This document shows, piece after piece, positions 22,695 to 33,700 of a stretch of DNA of 64,000 bases (positions are counted from its first letter, which is position 1; each line of letters starts with the position of its first letter). This DNA is from Ditylenchus dipsaci (taxonomy: Eukaryota; Nematoda; Chromadorea; Rhabditida; Anguinidae). A program made the translations under genes and the position numbers. Where the stretch lies: the NCBI GenBank assembly GCA_004194705.1, contig SADC01001360.1, positions 52,985 through 116,984 on the forward strand, in the 5' to 3' direction. The notes beneath the pieces are model-generated. The model was given only the letters and a program-made list of their open reading frames with translations. It was not told the origin of the DNA and made no database searches.

Positions 22695-24704
22695 TTACAA
22701 TCCAAAAGGATAAGTCTCAGGTGCGCCTTTTTTCGCATGCTGATCGCCCAGAGGAGTGACTGCCTTTGTCTCATCAAACCACATATGCATCAAATTGTCC
22801 AGCCAGTAAGCACTTTGAGTAATGACTCCACAACTCAGTCGCTGGCTTGTAAATAACTCCAATGAAGCGTTCTAGCCATGGCTCCATCAAGTATTCCTTC
22901 AGCTGCGGGTGTCTTTCAAGTCTTGAATGTAAAAACTCATATAGTAAATAATTAAATTTTTTGTTAAACAGACTTTTTGACTCCTGGTGTTCGATTCAGC
23001 TTACAGGACCAAGACAAAAAAATCAAGCTTTTTATACACAATAATTGTTTACTATAAATAATGATCAACGTTTCTTTTTTATGGGTTTTCTATACATTTG
23101 GGTAACTCTCGTCAATTTTATTTTTTTTTGGTTTATTATTTTTTGGTTCAATTATCTAAAGGGTGTCCGAAAATTACGCGCACAAAGCTTCTTAGCCCTG
23201 TCTATATCCGTTTTCGTGACCCTTGACCACGGAAATCTCCAACATTGAAAGCTTTCTAATAATAACCAACAGAAAAGCTGTAAAAAAGAATAAAGTGTGA
23301 CGAAAATGAAACCCTCTTGAAATATCTACTAACGATGATTCGGCACATTTCTTCTGGTTCAAGTTCGCACAGAATTTTTTTGCGCTGCTCTTGATATCGA
23401 CCGTGCTCGGGACGATAAACACATAAACAGGCAGAAATATATCATGCAGCCAGCGAAAATAAATAAAAGTTAATTTAAGCGAGGCTGAAAAAAAGAAAAA
23501 AGAGAAGATGCCAAAGCCACTTAAAGAGGCATTTCCTTGCCTTTTGAAAAGCTAAGTCGGAGACAAGAAATTTTTTAATCGTCTATTTTTCACTCGTTTG
23601 CGTCAAATCTGATATTTATGACCTTTTGCTGCTTTTAAAAAACTAGGCAAAAAACTAAAAAAATCTAGATGAGAACGCATGGAAAGACTCTTCAAGAAAT
23701 AAAATAACTGCTGGTCCCCGCCTTTTCTCCGTGTCGCGCACGGGCATGCCTCTTAAAAACATACAGTCGAGTCTCGATTTAACGATCACCCTGGGACCGA
23801 CCCAGGTGATCGTTAAATCGAGAGTGATCGTTGAATCGAGGGCTAATTTGACGGAATTTATTATTGAAGGGACCGATCCAGGTGATCGTTAAATCGAAGG
23901 TGATCGTTAAATCGGGTGATCGTTAAATCGAGACTCGACTGTATTTGAAAAACTAAGACAAAAAGAAAAATGTGCGCGTAATTTCCGGACACCCTATACT
24001 TAATTATAACTGCAGTCAAAAACTAATAATTGTAGAATTTCTCGTATATTATACTAGGAATTCTACAGTTAGCGACGACTCTCATCCGGTATCAAGATAA
24101 GTAGGTGGTCATCTTGAGTGATTTTAAGATTATTTTGAAGGGGCAAAACAATCCTAAAACATTGAGCTGAACCAAACCACCCCAGTCAGAAAATTAAAAA
24201 ATATACACTTGTATTATATTGTTTGATTTCCGAAAATGCCATATTTTTTAATTTTAAAGATTACCTCAAATCTAGCAAGAACGAAGGCAAGCCGGTTTCA
24301 TGGCACATTCTCTCAATGCTGTAGTTCAGAGATGGATTCACCGGCTTGACTTTCATCACTCCATCCCATTCATCAGCAGCTGCAACAGTGCCAGTGTGAG
24401 TACCAAATCCGATTAGGGCTGCTTTATCTCCATAGTATTGTCTGCAGAGCTGTCCCAAACTCAGCTCCTCTCTCTTCATGCCCATGTCTGTGAATCGAGC
24501 ATCTCCAATGTGACTATTGTGAGCCCAAACAATAGCTTTGGCCTCAGGACCGTGAGTAGTCAGCAGATGTTGAAGGGTCTCGAACATGTGAGCATCACGC
24601 AAATTCCAACTCTCAGGCCCTCCGTGGTACATAATGCGGTAATAACGCTCAGCTGAGGCTACAACTCGAGCATTTTGGGCTGCGTCAAAGAATTCTTCGC
24701 CATT
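22695..24704 (-). CDS. Esterase gene, 3' exon group (exons D-E)
   Basis: Exon D (24704-24265) follows TGTTTTTTAG and ends at GAG|GTAATC. It holds ESWNLRD, WAHNSHIGD and GFG. Exon E (22921-22695) completes the DLR codon, encodes the RFIGVIYKPATE segment, shifts frame near 22765, and ends with ETYPFGL and TAA. A possible polyadenylation signal on the minus strand (complement of TTTATT) is at 22590-22595. The intervening intron carries a TIR element at 23161-23995. Confidence 0.75.
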
Positions 24705-27700
24705 CTAAAAAACAGGAAATTTTTGGTCTTCGAAAAATTCAGTAGAATCAGAAATGTTATACAACCCTTCTCAATAAGAATTTTTTTCTGACTTTTCGCG
24801 GTTGGACTATTTTTAAGACGAAAAAAGAAAAGATTACAAGAAAAAATCTCAAAATGGGCTAGGGGAAACTTGCCAAAAACGAAATTTGCCAAATACGAAA
24901 TAATATCGAAATGCGCCAAAACGAAATATGCCGAAACGAAATTTGCCGAAACGAAATTTGGCCAACGAACCAACAGGGGGGACCAAGGCAGTTTTTACGT
25001 TTTTTTCGAAATTTTCGGCCCAACTACCTAAAACCACCCCAAACAACCTAAAACCAACTAAAACAGCAAAAACCACCCAAAATCACATTAAACAACCCAA
25101 AGCACCCCAAACCACCCGAAACCATCCAAAACTACACTAAACAAAAATTTTGCGGGAATTTAAATTTTAGTCTGAACCAAACCAAATGGTCGTCCACTTG
25201 GATCAAAAATTTTTTTTTACGTTTTTGGGTTCTAAAACCAGTTTTCTAGACTAATTCGTGCAGGCTTAACATGGTTTGACAGCGGCAAAATGCCGTTTTC
25301 TCAGTTATTTTTTGAGTTTTGGCAAATAATTGATTTTACCAAAATCAATTATTCCCCAAAACTCAAAAATTTCCTCATAAAACGTGATTTACCACTGTCA
25401 AACCATGCTCAGCGTGCACGAATTAGTCTAGAAAATAGGTTTTGGAACCCAAAAACTTAAAAAAAAAATTTGATCTAAGTCGACGACCACTTGGTTTGGT
25501 TCAGACTAAAAATTTAAATTAAATTTTTAAATTTAAACTTTTGTTTGTGAAGTTTTGAATGGTTTCTGGTGGTTTTTGGTGGTTTTTGGTGTTCTGGGTG
25601 GTTTGTGTGATTTTGGGTGGTTTTGGGTGATTTTGGATGGTTTTCGCCGGTTTGGGGTGGTTTTAGGCGGTTAGGAAACAATTCGAAAATTTTGAAAAAA
25701 ACGTAAAAACTGCCTTGGTCCCCTCTGTTGGTCGTTGGCCAAATATCGTATTGGCATATTTCGTTTTGGCGCATTTCGTTTTGGCAAAACATACGTTTGG
25801 CAAATTTCATTTTTGGTAAGTTTCCCCTAGCCTAAAAATGCACAGTTTTTGACCAGATAATAACTGTGGTCAAAATTCCATACAGTCGAACCTCGATAAG
25901 CCGACACCCAAAGAGACCGAACTCAGGCTGTCGGCTTATGGATGTTCGACTTGTACCGCGTTTCCTCTAATAACTACCGGGATTCCAAGTTCAAAATCGT
26001 GTTCTTGGCATTGTGTTTTTCACCTACTTTTGAAGACTGTTCTACGGCAAATATACCCTTATTTTATAGCCAGTGAGATAAGCTACAATATGGGTGTTAA
26101 CTTGCCTGAGAACATTCTTTAAAAAAGTGGGTCAAAACACACATTTCAAACTTGGAGACCTTGGAGTTATTAGAGGAAATACAGTAATTGTAAAATTTTT
26201 CTTATATTATACGAAAAATTCTACAGTTAACCAAGGATATCAGCCTCAGGATGAGTAGTTAGTCACCCTGAGTCAATGTGGATTTTTTTGAATGGGTCAA
26301 AAAACTGGCTTGAAACAAAATCAACCCCGTCAAATCAGAAATGAATTTTTTTTGCAGTATATCATATTGTTTAATTTTTAAAAAATGTCGTCGGCCTTAA
26401 ATTGGATTAGATTGGAATTGGATTAAATTTTTTATTTCGGTATGTATTTTTAATTTAAGTTTTAATTGTAAGGATTGCCCAGCTTCCTTTCCCGCACTCC
26501 AGCGAATTCCCTATAGGAAACTATATGGGATATTTCCAGAGAATTCTCGCCAGAAAAGATTCATTTGAATCTCAATTTGTCTCGTGAAGAAACATTAGAC
26601 ACGGGCAACAATGCACAAGAAATTCAGTGTTGAATATATTTTGCTGAATTTAGCTCTTGTGCATTGATGTTGCCTCGCTCCAATGTTCCTTCTAAGAGAC
26701 TCTCCAGCGATTCTATTTGTGAGAAGTCCGTGGGCCAATTCTCGTCAGCTCAACCCGTGAGTCTTTTCCTTCCAGCGATTCTCTCGCCAGCGTTGGCCTT
26801 GCCATATTAATCTCTCTGATCTCTCTAAAGACAGAGTGGTCAATATAGTAGCTATTCTATTATCCAGTCGAGGGTCTCAGTCCCCATCCAGTCCTACTTT
26901 AAATCATGTTAGGGTTGATACTCTTAGAGCGTCCCCAACTTCCAGTCCTACCCGAGTTGATACGCCTAGTGCGCGTCCTCATCCAGAGCCCGTGCCTAAC
27001 GGCCGGGGTAATTCCAGGTTCCGAAACACACTGCTGATTCTCCGATGGTCTCCCTCCGCAAGCCGCCAAGTCTCACACATGGTTTCGTCCAGCGCCTCCA
27101 GTCACGTCTTTTCCCCTGTGCCGGTGAAATGATGGTTGTGGTGGTCCAGTCAAGCCAAGCCAGAGGGAATCTCTCCAGAGCTCAACTCCAGCGTCTACTC
27201 CAGTGCTCAAGTGCATAGTGGTCTCCAGCTCCTCCAGTCCTGCTATGGTGATGACTCCAGCGCAGAAGAAGAGGATAGTCCAGAGTCAACAGGATCCAAT
27301 AGTTTGTCTGTTCCTGTTATTCGCCAGTGTTAATAAAGTTCGTTCCTAATTGTATTTACGGTGCTGTGAGTCAAACCCCCGAGTTTAAGTCGTATTCTGG
27401 TTTTGATTCCCCAGGGAATCCTTGGACAATACACTCAACTTTTGTAAACTTTACTGGTAGCACCATGGGTACATGTGGAGCAGACTTTCCGGCTCGTACG
27501 GAGGTCCTGACCGAGAAAATCCAGTGATACTCAACTCTCCAGCGGGACTCGTAAAACTAGTTCATCAGTGAAATCTCCCCAGTGGTCGGCAAAGCCTTCA
27601 GGAAATCGCCAGTGCTGTTGGCCAAGCCTTCAAAACTCTCCAGTGCTGTTGGCCAAGCCTTCAGAAACTCCCAGTGCCTGTTGGCAAGCCTTCAGGATAC

Positions 27701-30700
27701 TCGCCAGAGCTATCGGCCAAGCTTTAGAAAAGTGTCCATCGTGTTCGAGTGATGCTAAAGTAATACCCCCCAGGTCAATCACTTGCCTGAGCGGTGCGAA
27801 CCCATCGAGGTCAATCGCCGCTCAAGTATGTGAACCTTCCCCCAAGGTCAATCACTTGCATGTGTGGTGCGAACCCACGAGGTCAATCGCCACTCAAGTA
27901 CTGTGAACCTCCCCAAGGTCAATCACCTTCTCTAATACTGCGAACCCACCGAGGTCTCTCGCTTGTTTTTGTACTGTGAACCTACCCCCAGATATATTAC
28001 TGATGGCATCAAGTTCATGTGAAGACCCTTTTCAGGTTGTCCGTGAAAATCCAGCGCTGTTGCAAAGCCTTCAGAAACCTTTCCGAATGTACGGAGGTAC
28101 CATGACCACGACGTATCCAGCGGAACTTGAAAATCAGGTTCAACCAGCGATAAATCCCTCAGTGCTGTTGGCTACGCCATCAGAACTCTGTCCAGCGCGA
28201 TCGTCAATGACAATCGAAACTTGTCCAGCGCTGTCGGCTACGCCTTCAGATAATAATCCAGCGCTATTGGCCAAGCCTTTAGAACACAGTCCGGAACGTA
28301 CGAAAGTACTTACCAAGGACATCCAGCGGAACTTGTAGAACAGGTTCACCCCAGAGATCAAATCCTCATTGCTATCGGCAAAGCCTTTGTATCAGCGCAC
28401 TACTGTCGGTCAATCCTTCGGTAGATCTTCCGGTCTGTTCTGTCCAACCAGCGGAACCTAACGTTCAGGACCAGAAATTGTGACTGCTCCAGTGATCGAG
28501 AGTGTGAATGCCCCAGTGGTGTATTCAGTGTATGACTCTCGCACAGATCCAGCGCGGGTGACGCCTGTAAACAACGTGTTTCAGGTGGACGCGAACAAAA
28601 AGTCAGTGCCGTTCTTCAGAACTTGGCAGGCTAAATTCTCCAGCGATTCTCCAGAGAAACTCTCCAGCGGCTCCAAACCGAAAGTCACGTACTCTATGGA
28701 GTCTAGTGTCATTTCGTTGAGGACTCCAGTGTCATCCAGCGTCGATCAAGTTAGTCTTGTCGAAAGCGAATCCAGCGACAGGTGGAAGGCGAAAATTCAG
28801 AAACGCCGGAAGTGCTTTGTGCATTCTATCCAGCGAAATTTTTGGAAAAAGGGCTTCTAGAAGCTCCAGTGATCAGTCTCTTGTATAGAAACTCCTCACG
28901 AATCCAGCGCATCCAGTGACAAACTCGACCCAGTGGAAATAAGTCGAGCCAGTGATAAGTCTCTACGCAGACATCCAGCGAACTCAACCGCCAGATCTAC
29001 CGTGCTGAGTACACAAAATCAAGAGTTGCCTCCAGGTTATTCTTATCCAGAGATATCACGAATGTGACAGGTGATCATCAACCGTCCAGACTGATATATC
29101 AAAGGTTATCTACCTTTGAATCCAGCGTCAATCGGGTATCCGGTAAAAACATCCAGAGATATCAAAGAGTTAGAACGAAAACTCTCTGTCCAGGCCGAAC
29201 TGTTGTTACAACAGGGCAACAAAATCCAGGACTTATGTCAAGAAATCAGTCCCTTAGGGATGATATCCAGCGAAAGTCTGATAGACTTGAAGGCCAGATC
29301 AGCACTCAGTACGAAGGTCTTGTCGAATTCGAACAAGAAATGTGTCTTCGTATTCGCCAGTCTATTGAAAGTGAGCAAGATCGAATTGATCTCTCAATCC
29401 AGCGAATATCCAGTGATTGTCAGGGTAAATCCGACATATTCAACCAGCGACTCACGACGCTCCAAACTACGGTGGAAGAGTTAGTGAAATCCAGTGTACT
29501 GCCTGTTGTTCAATCGACAAATGCAGATCCAGCGAAAGATCCAGCGCCAAATATCCAGCGGGACCTTGGTCAGTCCAATACTCCAGTGCTACAAATCCAG
29601 CGAGAGGTTTTGCCTCTAAATACTCCAGAGCATGTTTCCGCGATCTTAGAGTTTGCAAAGACCAATACTCACCAGGAGTATTTGCCTCAAGTTCGTCGGG
29701 AAAACGCTATCTTACTCGCCAGAACATGGGAAAATCCAGTGACAACTCCCGATGTAGTGGAAGATAGCCAGACAAGTGTCAGGAACATGTTCTTGATAAA
29801 ACACAATCCAGCGCATGTGAAGTCTCTAGACAACACGATTCTCCAGCGAACAACGAATCGTTGAAGAAATCCAGCGCAACCTCAGTCAGCTTTCGCCAGT
29901 GCTGCTGATGGTGACCCAGACAAACCTATTCCACGAATAGTATTGTCTCCAGCGAACAGTCTTGTTGACGAGTGGCTCGACAAGTCCAGAGTACTCTTAT
30001 TGGACGATAATGAGGATGAAAGTAGTCATCACCCAGTGAGCTCGTTAATGTCCAGTAAAGATCTCGCCAGCGACTATGATCCAGAGAATGAGGCGTGTAC
30101 TCATGAACTCCAGGCACTCCCTATGTTCAGCGGTGAAACAGGGCAAGATCTGATAATGGCTCCAGCAACTCCAGAACAAAATCGATGGTTAGGTGGTAAA
30201 CTCACTGAAACATGAAGCTCGCCAGAGTCAAAGATCATTTGAAGGTTTAGCGTATGATGTCATACACGACCTGACCGCCAGAGAATAAAATCCAGACCTA
30301 CGACGATGTATCCAGCGACTTAGAACTCTTACGGATACGGAAACGATTCGTATGAGGGCTATCCAGGAACTAGATAGACTCGACAAAAATCCAGTCAGTC
30401 GTTCTAGAGTTTTACCTCAAGTCGCTGATCTTACGAGAACGCGTACAAGGAGAATCCAGTGATCGAATTCGCCAGCGAATATTAGAGCATCTTAAAAAGA
30501 GACTCTCTCCAGACCTACTATACGAACTCAGACGTGATCCTGAGTGGTCCAGTGATGATGTGGAAGTGTTGTAAGGATTAGCCAGAAAGAGGAAGAACGC
30601 CAGCGATTAGACGAAGAGAGAAACCTCCTCTCGTAGCCAGAATCAAGGACATCTTCGTCAATGTCTGGAAGAGCGATCTAGAGATTCTAGAAATACAGCT

Positions 30701-33700
30701 CATGCCATATCCAGCGCTTCTCCAGAGTACAAGTCTCGTAATAGAGATTATCCAGCGAATTCGTCCAGGGACAGTAGTCCAGCTTCTAGTAGTAGAAGAT
30801 CCAGAGAATATCTCCAGAGAACGGTAAATTTCGAAGAGCCACAGCCTAGTCAATGGGAAGGTGATCCGGAACCGTATCCAGTGCAACATCCAGTGTATCT
30901 TGTGCCGCCTGACATAGATCATGATTACCGCCAATCCAGAGACTACGGCAGGTCAGACTATCGTCCAAGGTACTCCAGTGACAGATCTCCAGTGAGGTAC
31001 AGGAATCCAGACCGAAATATCCAGTGTTACTATTGTCGTGCATTCGGTCATAAGGTTGATCGTTGTCCACGCAAGAGTAATCATCCAGTGTCTCAATACC
31101 AGCGTCGCCAGTACAATGACTACAGGCAGTCAGCAATTTCTCCAGACCAAACAGACCAAATTCATTTGGGTCTGAATCCAGACTAACCAGGATTTTCGGA
31201 TCCCGCTTGGTCACAGCGCCGGTGATCAAGTGCTTCAGTGGGCGCACAACTCTCCAGTGAACTACCCAGTGCAACCTCCAGTGATGAACGAGTTCGGTGA
31301 TCCAGTTTACCAAACGAACGTTCTTATTGATCCAGACCTATCAAGAACTTCGGTTCATGATCCAGCGGAGGTTATACCTCAAAACTCGCCAGCGAATGTG
31401 GATTATCCAGCACAGTCTGCGGACATACACAATCCAGCGGAGATGATATCTCATAAACATCCAGTGAAATCGCCAGATCAAGTGAGTGTATCCAGTGCAA
31501 CCGATCCAGATCTACGCCAGCGAATACGAGAACTAGAGGAAACTCTCGGTTTTCACCAGTGCAAAGTCCAGATCAATGAAGGTGTAGTAAATTCTGCACT
31601 TTATCCAGAGAACAGTCCAGATCATCTGACTAACGATATACGTGTCAGTAGCCAGTGAGAATCGTCCAGCTCTACCAGTTACACTACAGCTACGGTAAAG
31701 CCGAAAAGGCAATATTCGAAGCAAAGTGGAAATCCAGTGAATAATCCTGCAAAGGTAGAGCTACAGAAGTCAAAAGCTTCAGCAGCATACCAATGTAATC
31801 CAGAGTACAAATCCAGCGCAAAATCCAGAGTCATGCCGAAGATGGCAGAATCCAGTGCAATGGAGAATCGTTGACAGCGATACTCCCTCCAGAACTTGTT
31901 TGAGCCAGAGACTCCAGTGCCTTTTCCGACAGTCCTTATGACGAAGGAAGGGAGAAGACTACTCAGTGAGTAGTACCTTCAAATCTCCAGCGCTATACTC
32001 TCCAGTCAATGTATCGTGCTATTTCTCCAGTGTTCAAAGCACGTTATAATTATCCAGCGAATGGTTCCATGCCAATTAAAACATCCAGCGATACTCGCCA
32101 GAGAAGATGGTCATCCTGACCTGTGATCCAGTGATACCCGAGGGATGGGTAGTGACCTTATCTGTTTTCCAGGTGCGTCATGCTCCCGTGAAAGTGGAAG
32201 TCTACTGCATGGAATCCAGCCCACCCGAAACAAAGCAATGAGGCAAAAGAGAAGAAGAAAAGAATCCAAAGCAGTCAAGTGGTGGTGCCAGCTCAGCAAC
32301 CAATGGAGTGTCGGAATATATGTCCAGCATGAAGGGATACGCTTCTCCAGTCCTGCAACTATGACGCGAAGCCAGTGCGATCAATTCCAGCTGATGATTC
32401 GGTGCTCTATTCCCGAAGCAGTGATCCCGCTCCAGCGTTGAAGCCTGCCTGCCAGCTGATGTCTCCAGTGAAATGCGCCAGCGATCCAGTCTCAATGTCC
32501 AGCGATGTAGCCAGTGCTCAAGCAATCTATTCTCAGTGCCAATTCCGCTCCAGTGGTCATGCCAGCTTCTCTCCAGTCTAAAGCAATCAAGTAGCCAGTT
32601 AAAGTCCGTGCTGCACATGGGCTATCAAAGCATCCGTTGGTCTGAGCTCCAGTGTGTCCGAAGTGTTCAACTGCTATCTCCAAAGGTCAAAAGAGGCAAG
32701 GTCCCAACCTCATTGTGGCGGATAGGGTGCTGCTGCGATGAAGTGTGATGGTCGTCTGCAATCCAGTGTCATGCGTATTCCAGGTCACGATTTTGCGAAC
32801 TATTTATCCTTTAGATATTTCTGAATCCAGTGATTCTGTCCAGTCTTAAACTCCGGTTACCTTTGGTGGCAAGGGTGATAGGAAAAATCCAGACCTTACC
32901 AGCGTTATCTCTCCAGTGTTACAGATCTTGTTAGATCTGGTGGCAAAGGTGATAGGCACCCTTGACACAATCCAGCGAATCGTCGAGTGATCACAAATCC
33001 AGAGTAAAGTGATCTCTTGATGATCTTCCCAGCGACTCTCCAGAGTGCTTGTAGGATCAGCATTACCTACTGGTGGCTAACACTTAGGGTGGAAGGCTGC
33101 TATGGCAACATAGTAAGTTTAGCAAAATCTCTCCAGCGTTATCTCTCCAGTGCATGGTCACCAATCCAGTGAATCCAGCGTCGCCAGCGGTGTGAATTCC
33201 AGAGAACAAGACTTCCTAGGTTCAGTCCGTGGTGGCAATTGGCTGTTCCTGGTGTAAGGATTGTTGCAAAAGTCGGGGCCTTTTGCCTGCCTGACGGTTC
33301 GAGGGCGAACCTGGTGGCTGGTGATAGGTGTAAGGATTGCCCAGCTTCCTTTCCCGCATTCCAGCGAATTCCCTATAGGAAACTATAAGGGAATATTTCC
33401 AGAGAAATCTCGCCAGAAAAGATTCATTTGAATCTCAATTTGTCTCGTGAAGAAACATTAGACACGGGGCAACAATGCACAAGAAATTCAGTGTTGATAT
33501 ATTTTTCTGAATTTAGCTCTTGTGCATTGATGTTGCCTCGCTCCAATGTTCCTTCTAAGAGACTCTCCAGCGATTCTATTGTGAGAAGTCCGTGGGCCAG
33601 TTCTCGCCAGCTCAAACCCGTGAGTCTTTTCCTTCCAGCGATTCTCTCGCAGCGTTGGCCTTGCCATATAATCTCTCTGATCTCTCTAAGACAGACTTGG

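Larger units (their letters stand above)
26467..27454 (+). repeat. Left LTR
   Basis: It begins TGTAAGGATTGCCC and ends TTTAC, next to TGGTAGCA. It matches 33329-34314 with differences that are largely single-base indels. It contains a stem-loop (26604-26674) and an AATAAA at 27332-27337. Confidence 0.8.

Noticed and set aside
24849..25810. Frames in the AGGGGAAACTT foldback
   Set aside because: Repeated FGKFRFG-type and TTQNHT-type peptides come from tandem words, not from a gene.
26836..28338. Many short frames in the left LTR and following region
   Set aside because: They overlap in several frames and are shaped by the CCAG word. No retroelement domain is visible before about 29064.
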